Assembly: GCA_012845835.1 (NCBI GenBank)
Contig: JABAKD010000028.1
Location: 14,958,868-15,022,867 of the forward strand
Direction of reading: 5' to 3'
Length of the DNA: 64,000 bases
From: Undaria pinnatifida
Lineage: Eukaryota > Sar > Phaeophyceae > Laminariales > Alariaceae
The position numbers and the translations under genes are program-made. The notes beneath the pieces were generated by a model. The model saw only the letters and a list, made by a program, of their open reading frames with translations. It was not told where the DNA came from and did not search any database. This document shows, piece after piece, positions 33,502 to 44,322 of this stretch. How positions within the stretch are numbered: position 1 is the stretch's first letter; each line of letters opens with the position of its first letter.

Positions 33502-36500
33502 GAACATTTTATCCCGGAGCGGGTGGCGACTACACTTCAAACTGGAGCGTAGCGTTCATCGATAATTCTGCTGGAAACCTCGGAGGCGCAATATGCACTG
33601 AGGAATCAAGGCTTTACGTCACCGATGGTGCCTTCAAATCAAATAGAGCGTCATTAGGCGGTGCGGTATACGTGGGTCCTAATTATAGGTTAACAGACCC
33701 ACGATCGATCTTTGCTGAGTGTGTATTCGAAGACAACAGGGCTGCAGACGGCGGCGCCGTTTACTTATCCACCGCCGGGGGGACCGTTACCGTCATCGCA
33801 TCCGACTTCCGCAATAACTCAGCAGGTGATTAGCCTACAAACTGAACAAACTATACAAACTATACAATCTGTAGCGTATTGACAACGCTGCCGCTGGACA
33901 TGGTCGCACTTTACCACACCATAGTTGACCAGGGCGGAAACCAGAACAAGCCGATGGGATATTGGAAAATCGCGGCATAATTTCATTATCATGCCCGTGT
34001 GTGCAACGTAACGGTTAGAAAAGATTGGTTGGCGCAATCTCTGCAAGATATTCGCACCCCTGCTCCTAGCAATCCGTGACAACTGTAACCACTCCCCGCT
34101 GGTAGAGTATATGCAATAAACGTTAGTTTTTAATGTTAATGAAGCGCCGACATGCCGCTATACATTCAAATGTTGATTGTGAGAAAATCATGGGTGAGGT
34201 AATATTTGCTGTGGGTTTCGCGGATGGCATTTTGGCCAACCTTCAGAGCTCTCTCCCGATACGCAACGCGTAAACATGATTTTTCCAGTTACCTCCGGAG
34301 GAGCGATCTACCACACCGGATCACTGGATATTTTCCACTCCAGTTTTGTGGCGAACGAAGTTGGCGTTGAAGGCCCCGCTATCATCAGCATTGGTGGTCT
34401 GGAAGCGCTGTCTAACGTTAGCTTTTCGGAAAACACGTTCTACTGTCGTGCCGGAGAGTACGGCTATATCGCTCAGAACGAGGTCAGGAGCAAATTTTTG
34501 TGTGCACTGTTAATAGTAACGTCAGGATAAATTTAGCATCGTGTCAACGCCGTTTCTTTCGACTAGCAGGCGGTGACGGGACGACGTCTGAATATTGGTT
34601 TCGGCTTCTGAATATCGCCCATAACTTGACACATTGTTGGAGCAGGCAGGGCAGCGATTTTATTCTTGTCTTTGGTTTTTCTATTGAGAGGTGTGGAGAC
34701 GTGTACCCGGTGTACGGTATTCCGTTTATTTCATTTTCCTCAAGAACAGGTGTGGTTTGCGACTTATGCAGAAGGTTTGTGAATTACCTTTCACCAATTG
34801 CGTTTGCAGGCATGTGCGTGTGGTCCAAGAGTGTCAGCGTCCGACGATCGATGCATTCACTCGTCAATGTTCTTACCCTACTGGCATCCATACTTCCCGT
34901 GCATCGACTCAGGCCGGGTTTTGCAGGTCATGTTTCAACGAGGTATGTTCTCGATGTGATGGAGGTCGCGATGGCACCAACGACAGCATAGAAGTTCGAA
35001 TCGATGGGTTACCTGTCTGCGTTAAACCACCCCTGGGCGCTGTCGCACCGTCAAGAGGCACAACTGTCGAAAATTTAACCCTCTTGAAAGGATACTTTCG
35101 TACCTCTAACGAAAGCCATGACGTTCGGAAGTGCTACCACGAAAGGGCTTGCCGTGGTGGAAGCGACGCTGACGAGTACTGCACATTTGGCTACACGGGG
35201 CCATGTGAGTGGTCATTTGTACTTCGTTTCTTCGTTGTGAAGTTTGGCTGGGCGGGGACGACGATGACTCACGACGCCGCTCTTCAGACCTGCACTAACA
35301 AGTGTAATAGTATATGTGCATATGCCCTCTCGTCATATTCTGCCATCGGTTTGCGTCGAGCTAGAAGCCCAAGTCCCAAAAGCAACGGTTCCAACCCAAG
35401 ACCAAGTATTTCTTCACGTTTTATTTGTACTTCGTTTGCTTGGTCAACTGATTCACATGTCACCACCTTCGACTACAACACCTACCAATCTGCTGCGTAA
35501 CCTCATCCGGCGTCGCAGACTGCGCGGTTTGTGAGGACGGGTTTGCGCCAGGGATTTCTTACAGCTGTCGAGAATGCTCCGGGGGTAGGACGAGATGGGC
35601 GGTGGGGCTTACAGGCGCCTTCGGATTGGTCCTGATATTGTTGGCTGCTCTTGTTATTTACAGTCTTGGCAATGTCGTGCGCGATGGGGCTGGTGAGGAC
35701 GCCGAGAGGGATGAACGGTGGTTGAAACAGAGGTGCTGGTATTGCCGAGTGTCCTTGGCGACAATGCTTCCCTTCACAGCAATCAAAATTGTTGTGACCG
35801 TCTGGCAGATCATTTCTCAGGTATGCGGAGGGTAATCGAACGTTTTCTTTGAAATAAGATTACTACTGTAGCAAAGTACTAGTGGTTAATATTGCCATGG
35901 TATCGAGCAGATCAACAAAAACCAAAATAATGCAATGCGTTGGACATTTTACCATCGGCACGAATAGACAAGAAACGGTTTGTCGGAATGCGACAACTGC
36001 ACGTCTTGATTTGGATCGCACGCGAACTTCCGCTGCCATTTATTCCAAAGAACCCAGTCCTCTAGGGAGGATAAATGGTTCAACGCCATCACGGCAGAAC
36101 CGCTCGGCCACGATTAATGACGTTAACAAGGTACAAATGATTACGCTTATATTGTAAGCATAGTCCGTCCTCGACGCCGCCGCGAGATCGACGCATGTAT
36201 GGGGCAAGATGTAGGGAGGCGTTCACGACTGGAGGGCGACATTTCTGGCATATCAAATGATCAGTTTGGGGTGTTTATGAATTGCTACGGTCTGGGCACA
36301 GTGATCAAGTACGTGGTAAAGGTGCTTCCCGTTCAACTGAAGACGTAACAGCTACGTATCGTTAGACAGTTAGCATGACGGTTTGGTAGACTATGACCAC
36401 CCTTAGATTGGTTGCGTTTATTTCAGCAAGCGTGGGACGCTCACTGACGCTTCGAGAGTGTGGTTTGGGTGACCGTCGAAACTATACTCTTACGTTGCTT

Positions 36501-37565
36501 GCATCGTCTGCGCTCTGTTTGCTCCGCATATCGTCCTTTTCCCTGCTGTTTTAATGGGGTCAGTTCGACTCCATCGCGGGAGACGTATTCCCTGAGCTGT
36601 ACGCGAACTTCATCTCCAAGCTGAACCCGATAAACCTCGACTTCGACTTCGTCTTCTCGTACTCGTGCCTGGTCATAAATGACTTTTATCATCGTCTTCT
36701 TTTCGCCACGGTTTCGCCGCTCCTCGCACTTGTCGTTTTGGGGGGGAGCTACATCGTCGGAACGAAGAGAAATAGCTTCTCTGAGTCCGCCATGCGTGAG
36801 GTGCGGTACAAACACCAAGCTGCCGTACTCTATGTCGCCTTTTTTGTCTACTCTCCGGTGTCGTATAGAATTTTCCAAACATTCGGTTGCGACCAGCTAG
36901 ATAATGGAGAGACGTACCTTCGGGCGGACTATAGACTATCCTGCTTGACGTCTCGTCACAGCTGGTTCGAAGCTTATGCCCTGACAATGGTGGCCGTTTA
37001 CCCTGTTGGGATAGCTGCTGCTTTCACGTACTTGCTATTGTGGTATCGGCGTGACCTTACCAAGTCGGACCGGGAGACAATGCGACACTTAAAGCCGGTT
37101 CAAGGCATATGGGCTGCATACAAGCCGACTCGATACTACTTTGAAATTATAGAGTGCGGCCGTCGTATTGGGTTTTCTGCAGTTGCGGCTTTCGTTCCTT
37201 CTAACAGCACGGCAAATGTGTCCATCGCTCTTTTGTTTGCGCTGGTATGTGTGTTCATCTCAGAGGTTGTGTCTCCTTTTCAAAAGGGAGTAGACATGGG
37301 TCTTTACCGCTGGGGGAACGGTGTTGTAGTGGCCAGCATGTATGTAGCTTTTCTGATGAAGATTGACGTCGGATATGACACGGAAAATGCTCTCTTGACT
37401 TTTTCTGGTGTTCTTATCGCGGCAAACGTGTTCATGGCCGTTGCGGTGCTGATTCAGACCACGCTTTTGATTAAGGAGTTTCGTAGGGGGGCAGACACGA
37501 CTGAGAGGGCTGGAGCTTCTGTCCGTCGAACCGAGCGGCATCTACGGGACCAATTAGATCGTTGA
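33502..37565 (+). CDS. Pmp-like repeat, cysteine-rich, multi-TM surface protein (3' exons)
   Basis: Exons I can chain: 33502-33825, 34289-34482, 34750-34774, 34927-35204, 35519-35820 and 36564-37565 (stop). The first has three Pmp-like units (NSAGNLGGAICTEE, SNRASLGGAVYVG, NRAADGGAVYLS). The second has TSGGAIYHTG and ends FYCRAGEYGY. A 25-nt micro-exon (VVCDLC) and exon 4 (RSCFNEVCSRCDGG, GYTGP) form a cysteine-rich stalk. Exon 5 completes GPYCAVCEDGF across the splice and holds two hydrophobic segments. Phases agree at every junction except 34482/34750, where an exon is probably missing. The likely role is a cell-surface protein with an extracellular beta-helix and a polytopic C-terminus. 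The 5' end is not in this chain and may include the 81-nt exons upstream. This family is typical of brown algae; its function is unknown to me. Confidence 0.82.
36564..37565 (+). CDS. Multi-TM C-terminal domain, last exon of the Pmp-like gene
   Basis: It opens in phase 0 after acceptor TGGGGTCAG: FDSIAGDVFPELYANF, then INLDFDFVF. 333 residues follow to the TGA stop. I count about six hydrophobic segments, including LLALVVLGGSYIVG, VLYVAFFVYSPVSYRIF, MVAVYPVGIAAAFTYLLLW, IALLFALVCVFISEVVSPF and VLIAANVFMAVAVLIQ. Conserved-looking landmarks are YPVGI, TRYYFEIIECGRR and SPFQKGVDMGLYRWGNG. The tail (EFRRGADTTERAG onward) is charged and probably cytoplasmic. A broken paralogue of this domain is at 53750-54235. 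The exon has no stop or frameshift, so this copy may be functional. Confidence 0.85.
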   Translation, partial: FDSIAGDVFPELYANFISKLNPINLDFDFVFSYSCLVINDFYHRLLFATVSPLLALVVLGGSYIVGTKRNSFSESAMREVRYKHQAAVLYVAFFVYSPVSYRIFQTFGCDQLDNGETYLRADYRLSCLTSRHSWFEAYALTMVAVYPVGIAAAFTYLLLWYRRDLTKSDRETMRHLKPVQGIWAAYKPTRYYFEIIECGRRIGFSAVAAFVPSNSTANVSIALLFALVCVFISEVVSPFQKGVDMGLYRWGNGVVVASMYVAFLMKIDVGYDTENALLTFSGVLIAANVFMAVAVLIQTTLLIKEFRRGADTTERAGASVRRTERHLRDQLDR

Positions 37566-38084
37566 ATATGGGGACGGGGTACGCAAGGACGGCGGTATAA
37601 CACGAGAGTTGAACATACGGATATAGAGCGCCTGTGTCAAGTCATCAAGGGACAACATACATTGCAAGCGGGTGGCTAGAAGTATAAGGTACCCTAAAGG
37701 CTGCAATGTGTGCATACAGGTTGTATTGGGGGCACATCGTCTTCGGGGTGAAGGATAAATTCGACTTTGTCGGTGTCGCCGGTCTTGTGCACAAGGTTAG
37801 TGCTGCAACGTTGGGCATTGAAGACGGAGAAGTCTTGTACGTTCGCATCCTTTTATGTTCTTCATACCGGCTTAGTGTCCAAGTGGAGCTAAATCGGTTG
37901 AACGTGTCCAGCGTACGATATGATTGTGAAACAGCGCAGAGCGAATCCTAATAATGACAGTCACGATTCCCATACTCTTGCATTAGCGCTCGGTCTCGAT
38001 GCTACGTCCGCTCAGCAGAAACGCTTCCTACAGATTAGCTAGACCTACATCGTAAATTCGAAGCGAATGAGCGACGTCGACTTG
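37566..38084. other. No gene recognised
   Basis: This is the 3' flank of the surface-protein gene. No clear polyadenylation element or second gene was identified. Confidence 0.4.
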
Positions 38085-38256
38085 ATTTTTTCATCGAGTG
38101 TTGCTAACTCACGCTCTCGCGGTTTCCGCAAGTCAATTCGTGCACAAGAATAAGTTCCCACGAATGTATACGAGCATGTACTCGGGGGGATTCGAACTCA
38201 CGAAACTGACCTATAACAGGCCCGAGGATAACCTGATACGCCACCGGGGCGACTGG
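38085..38256 (-). mobile_element. tRNA-derived SINE-like repeat, copy B
   Basis: On the minus strand it reads AGTCGCCCCGGTGGCGTATC, then TATAGGTCAGTTTCGTGAG, B box GAGTTCGAATCC, GTGCACGAATTGACTTGCGG, GCGAGAGCGTGAGTTAGCAA and CACTCGATGAAAAAA. It matches copy A through head, body and A-rich end, apart from small indels (about 10 extra bases after CCCCCCGAGTACATG). Its B box fits the consensus better than copy A's. Confidence 0.75.
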
Positions 38257-41200
38257 GTTGTTGAATGAAGCATACTGACGACTAGATACCATCGAATGTG
38301 ATTGCTGTCGTGGTTGTGTTCATACATATGATTGTTGCACGATGAGTGGAAGACCCTGCACTGTTACACTCATGGTTACGTGATTTAAGCGTATCGTACT
38401 AAAGTTTAAACCGCGTTCGGAGTCGACAATTGTCATCTCCCATGGTGACAGGCGTTACGACTAAATCCACCGCGATGCAAGGCGGAAACCGAAAGATGAG
38501 TGGCGACGGAGTCTACAGTTGTCGAAGCTGGAAAGTTGACAAGGAAGAATGTTGTTGGGTGAAACTCCAAGCCAACACGTTTTAGATGACGAAAGTACAG
38601 TTTGGTGCCAAGACTGGAATATCTGAATATGTAGTCTGAAGAGTTGATCATTTATACGATACGTGGAAGATTGCACATCCAGTTTATCATCAAGGCTGTT
38701 CCTGCAGAAATAGCCACGTGTTTGAGCCTATTTTTTCGACATCAAACTTCTATTTTCCCGTCAAGACTGCTTAAATTTACGAGAAATTCGAGAGTGAAAT
38801 CATTCATGCCCAGGTGGTTTCGGGTGGACAGCACTGACACTGACCGTGAAATGTTGCCTTGTTCTTGGGGTTGAGTAGCTGGGGTTGTAGTGTTTGCTCA
38901 AAAACAAGTAATACCTGGTAGGAGATTTTGATACTCCTGGGCATTTGTTTTCGGGTATTGAAAGTCAAGGTGGTATTGACTATTGATTTAAAATAATGGT
39001 CCGGTAAATTAAGCTCTCGACGTTAAAATGCTTGAGGTACTCTTGCCGGTGGTCGGTCCGGGGATTCATAGGTATGCAATTAGGGTTACTCACAGCATTT
39101 TGGGGCAAGCCATCGCTGCCTTGTAAGCTTGAATAGAGGCCCCGCCGTTTTGCTCCACCTCCCTTTACAGTCAGAGGCAAGTTGAGGGTCGTCGATTGTT
39201 GGGGTGAAGGCGTTGTACCTACGGCAGAGCTTCGCTGAGCCCTGCCACGCGTCTCATTAATGGGTGTTGATCACGCTTCCATGGGGGGGGGGGGGGGGGG
39301 GGGGGTCCATATCGTGCAGGCAGTATCGGCCAGGGAGAACACCGCTTTTGTCCCTGGGGTGTTGGAAGTGGAAAATCCTAAGTGGATTTCAATGCGTGGA
39401 TGAGACCTTGTCCCGCCTTCTTGCCGCTGGCTATCACATGATTCCAGCTGTATCTACCCAGGAATTACGATCGGGGTTTCCACATCGCGCGGAGCGATTG
39501 CAATCTGGTTGACTGCGGTTTGCGTGCCATGTTTAGTTCGAGTTATAGTTACTTTTTGTGTGATTCCAGAAACGGGAACATGGCCGATGCTCTCCAGACC
39601 GTTGTGGCTGGGATATTTCTGATTTGCAGTAACGTTCTACAATAGAGCCATGTCCCCCTGGCGGACATTTTGGTGGCCAATCACCGGCCACAATTTTATC
39701 GTATTTCAAAGTTATAAGCCACCAGCAAGGCTGGCCTGTTGGCTGTTTCGGCTGCTTGAGGATTGCTGGCATTGCTCATCACGCGACGCGCAAGGCTCAG
39801 TACGACATGAGACCTTGTGGTGTACTGGTTGTGTCTCCAATCCGCTCCGCCCCTGCCTCGAGCTGCGGCTGGAGCGCTGTGGATCGCGAGACGGTGATTA
39901 CAGGTAGGAAGACCGAATCCCATCGTCTAGGAAGATGGATCCGCAGGTCGTTGACCTTCTAGTGCTGTTTGGGATTCTTACTCAATAACTTCTGATTCTT
40001 AGGTTTAACATTCAGGTACTGCTTTGCCCCTACAGGATATGAGACTCTGGTACACCTGTTTTCCGTTGTTGGATTTGATATTGTTGCTTGTGCTTGACGC
40101 ATCCAAGTATTATACCGTGAGGTTATGGGATTGGGTTTGCTCCTTGCGGTGTGGTCTTGGGTCATGAGGGGAATACCAATATATTATTCTTCGTTCGCCT
40201 AGTGAGGACATGGTTGACCGCACAGAGTGTGCGATGTGGTTGTATGCAGTGGTGTTTGTTGTATCTAGTGGGGAATTAATAAAAAGGTGTGCTCCCACCA
40301 GATACGTTTCGTTGTCATGCACAATAGAAGTTACTTACCCCGCCCCCTTTCAGCAATTGTGCCTCTACACGGCAACACATACATTTATACCCTTTGACCC
40401 TTTGAGCATTTCACACGTGTCGCGATAGAGGTATGGTTACTCGGCCAGTACAACTCGACCGACGCGGCTCGTCGGTACAAGAACTGCCCAATATGGTTAG
40501 GGTTGCAGTAGGATCGAAGGTAAAAGGTTACCATTGTTATGATGGACGTCTCGGCCAGGGGATAGTTCATTCCAATGTACTTCCGAACGTTCTCCAAGCC
40601 AAGTTTGGGATATATTTGGAGCTCTTCAAAAGAGCCGAAGCATAAACAGGGTGTATCTTTACCATGTAGCGTATAACTTTTGTGTCCGACCACCGTGTCA
40701 AACCACCATGAAACTATTGTGAGCGCCCATCAATGAAACTATTACCGGCCCGCATCTACATCGATCTATAGGTTGTGTGTGACCGGAGACACCGGCGATC
40801 TATATTTATTGTCATCCCACACACCCCGACCGCACAGCAGAGGTTACTCCAGAATTTGATGACCGGCGTGGCAGCGACGAACGTCGGTTTACCACTTGGA
40901 CTGCCACGCGCAATGCAATTGGAACGGGTAGAATGTTCAGAATAACAAACGAAAACCAGCAGCGTGGATGATCTTGTACCTGGCGGGGTTGTATTCGACG
41001 CAATGCGCATGAAAGCGGTAGCCCTCTGAACGAGTAAGGTAGCGGCGTTATCCTGAACACGGGACGCGCGTGCCGTGATAATTGTGAATTAATGGTGGTG
41101 GTGGATCGTGAATTGAGGAGAAATGTACTCTTAGAACACGAAGATGACAAAGAAACGCAGAGCGCAACCCGATGAACGGTTTGATGTCTCTGATAGATAC

Positions 41201-42712
41201 TATGATAATAGCGTGTACTTCGAAGTAAACCACAAACGGAATATCGGTTGAAGACCTCTGTCTATTTTAAACATCGCGGTTGAAACTTGAAAGATGGAGT
41301 TTAGAACGCGGCAAGTCTCGAACAAAATTCGTGGTATTTGTTGACCAGCCGGCAGGAAGTACTGGCGGATCGGCCGCCCCTTGCAGTGGCGATATATTGT
41401 CTAGTCGTGCAGACCGTTCTTGTGAGAAGAAACGACTTGGATGTCTTTCGACAGGGGTATCACGTTATAGCCAACTAGTCTAGACTATCCGACTGACGGG
41501 CTTCCACACCGCAGGATCAACTCAATATTGTTGGATTCAAACAAAAGCATTTGTTAATCACGTTTGCATTAGAGTGCAGTTTGCAGTCAGTGTTAAGGTG
41601 CGCTTTGCAGTATGTATGGGGTTACCCTAACCCTAAGTATGGACCTCCTCAAACGAGAAGCCTCTGGAGCCTAGCATGCACTTTTGTCGTATTATTAGCA
41701 TGCATCGGTGTATTATCGACAACGAGCCGTGTCAGAGTTGCCCGAAGGCGTTTTAGAAGACCGCAAGGATGCTTGAATCCGCAGTGTGGTGGCGGGGGGG
41801 GCGGACGCAGCGTGTTCCAAGCTACAGGTAAGAACCAAAACGCTAGGCACACGCCGATGCGTGTATGGGAAGACCCCTCGACTTTGTCCTAGGAAGAGGC
41901 GCGGAGAAAATATGCCCAAGCCTGGCAGCCAATACGGGGTGTTTGTATACCGACAGGGGAATTGGACGACCTGTCGTTTCTGCGCTAGTGCTCGCAGCAG
42001 TGGAGGAATCGACCGCCGTCTGCAAATTGCGATGAGGTGTGGGTGGATTTACGTGCGAAAGGTCGTAAAGGTCGGTCGTCGAGCGGACGATCGTAGGAGT
42101 CAGGGAAGCGAGCAGAACCGCGTTCTGAAACCCGTTTTAGAACTCACGGCCCAACCAACATATACCCGGGGAATAGAAGGGGTGCAAGGGGCGTGTGCCA
42201 AAGTTGCTAGTCAGCGGTCCGTAAACCCTTAGTGGGGTATAAATGCCGGGAAGAGGGGGTATCGCATTTCGCCCTGCAGCAGTGTGACCTAACTTCTTGA
42301 AAAATTCTACAAACATTATCTCCACGAACATTGTTTTTGCGTAAATGAAAATCTAACTCGGGTGGACAGATTCATTTCCTAGGTATTATAAGTATGTAGT
42401 GCACAACAATGGGAACCCTAGAGTGTTTGTCAAGGCGCCCTGCCATTCAAAATACAATTCTCCTGAATATCTAGTCTACCTCTCTCGTAGAACGCCTCCG
42501 TCATACCGCCCAACCTGCTAGGCAGTACGTCTCGATTCGGATGCACAGCTGAGAGGTCATGACCGGAGAGGACGCCAAACGACGCCCCTGGGTGTCCGAC
42601 ATTATCGAGCGAACTTCACATGCGCTGGCTGTACTGCAGACTACATTGATTGCCATGGGATGTTTGGTTTTTATTACCACAGCCAAGCCACCAACGAATT
42701 CTGATTGCATCC
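38257..42712. other. No gene recognised
   Basis: ORFs reach 148 codons (41786-42232, +) but overlap ORFs on the other strand, contain no domain I know and sit in mixed-composition DNA. A 23-nt G homopolymer interrupts it at 39283 (listed separately). Confidence 0.4.
39283..39305 (+). repeat. Homopolymer run of 23 G
   Basis: An uninterrupted run of 23 guanines follows CGCTTCCAT. The true length may be uncertain because such runs are hard to sequence. Confidence 0.9.
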
Positions 42713-42981
42713 GACCCAGGCTACGGTAGGGGGGTCCCTTTTTTGGCCCTAAATTTCAGTGGCTAGGGGTCACTCGCGCGAGTAACCGCTTTGTTCTTTT
42801 GCGATCTTACGTTTTCTTCATGTTTTATGTTAAAGAAATCAATCCGCAATGCAAAGGTAATCTAAGCTGCTCCAAAACAACTGCCTAAACCATTTCCATC
42901 CGTGAGGTACAGAGTCAGTCGTGCGAGTGGCTCAAACACATCAGTGAAAACGGGGGTACCCCCCCTACCGTAGTCTCGGTC
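42713..42981. mobile_element. MITE, copy 2 (269 bp)
   Basis: It has the same ends as copy 1 (GACCCAGGCTACGGTAGGGG ... ACCGTAGTCTCGGTC) and a 4-bp target duplication, ATCC. The internal palindromes are present with a few substitutions (GAGTCAGTCGTGCGAGTGGC on the right). Confidence 0.92.
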
Positions 42982-43189
42982 ATCCGGTAGTATTTTCAGG
43001 CGACCTTTAAACAACTGCCTCATGCATACCCGCGCACACAGCACCCAAAGACGCCCGCCTCTGGTTGCAGGTTAGTTCACCCTCTTTTCTGTACACGAAG
43101 ATCTCAAGAGCATCATCCAGTACAGGCAATATGACTTGGAAGTAGGAGAGAAGTTCCACCACGGGTTGACGTTACACGATGATACTTCT

Positions 43190-43275
43190 ACTACTACTCT
43201 ACGACGACGACAACTACTACCACTATTAATACTACTTCTACTAACATTACTACCACCACTTCTACTTCGTCGATT
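43190..43275. repeat. Trinucleotide-like ACT/ACG/ACC tract
   Basis: Imperfect CTACTACTACTCTACGACGA-type triplets. The ORFs through it are low-complexity Leu/Val runs and are not genes. Confidence 0.6.
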
Positions 43276-43514
43276 AATAATTGGTGGACTGCTACAGCAG
43301 CACGTATGTATATGTGTAATGCGCATATTGATGAAGCATGCACATGTAACGGGCATATTGACAAAACGTGCACATACATGTAGTCTGTTGGTTATATGCT
43401 TGGATATGATGCGGATATGACGACGGTTGAGTATTGTAGGGGTTTCCAGTGATAAGTTGGCTACATGTTAGCGGGATATCGGGGTGATGGAAATACTCCG
43501 CCTATTTATCCGCC

Positions 43515-43639
43515 CGGCGCCCGGGAATCTGCCAACATTGGCAGGAAGGAAAAGCCTGCCAACACCAAAAACGCCTGTAAACCTACTACTCTACAAAACC
43601 AGATTTCAATTTGAAAACCGTGAAAAGACCACGAAGTAC
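43515..43639 (+). repeat. Left inverted repeat arm
   Basis: This 125-bp arm contains an inner short palindrome TCTGCCAACATTGGCAGG. Its partner is at 50633-50746. Confidence 0.85.
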
Positions 43640-44050
43640 ACCTACCTGCCCGCACACTCTGCCCGCAGAGCTAACACACGTAGCAGCACGTAGCAGCACG
43701 TAGCGGCGGACCCGCAGTAGTTAACCACAAGGTATCTACGGGGCTGAGAACCGCCAGCAGCATGGAGGCTGCTGCAAGTGCTGCTGCCAGTCTTGCGAGC
43801 TCGGCTTTTCCTTGCCGCCTTGCGAGACGGACGAAAGTGATGCACCGGTTACCTCCTCGCTAGGCACGGCGTGGAGTGCAGTCTCGGATGAAAGACATGC
43901 ACCCACGACCTCGCTAGGCTTGACGTGGATTAACGAGGAGCCTATGGTGGTAGATGACCAGGCAGCTCCTTACAACGACAACTCAGCAGCAAGACGCAGA
44001 TTCCCCGGCGCCGCTTATCAGAGGGCCGGCGGCACGATACTCTGAAAGTA

Positions 44051-44322
44051 GACCCAGGCTACGGTAGGGGGGGGCTCTTTTGGGCCTTTTATTTCAGTGG
44101 CTAGGGGTCACTCGCGCGAGTAACCCCTTTGTTCCTATGCAATCTTACGTTTTCTTTACGTTTGACATCGACGGAATCAATCCGCAAAATGCAAAGGTGA
44201 TCTGAGCTGCGCCAAACCAAGTGCCTAAACCATCTTCATCCGTACGGTACAGAGCTACTCGTGCGAGTTGGCTCAAACACACCAGTGAAAATGGGGGTAC
44301 CCCCCCTACCGTAGCCTTGGTC
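44051..44322. mobile_element. MITE, copy 3 (272 bp)
   Basis: Ends GACCCAGGCTACGGTAGGGG and CCCCTACCGTAGCCTTGGTC, target duplication AGTA on both sides, and the internal CACTCGCGCGAGTAACCCC palindrome kept. It is inserted inside the 43.5-50.7 kb interval, so it is younger than that interval. Confidence 0.92.

Noticed and set aside
41786-42232. 148-codon plus-strand ORF
   Set aside because: Basic, no domain and no splice or neighbour support; its start lies in a G-rich tract.
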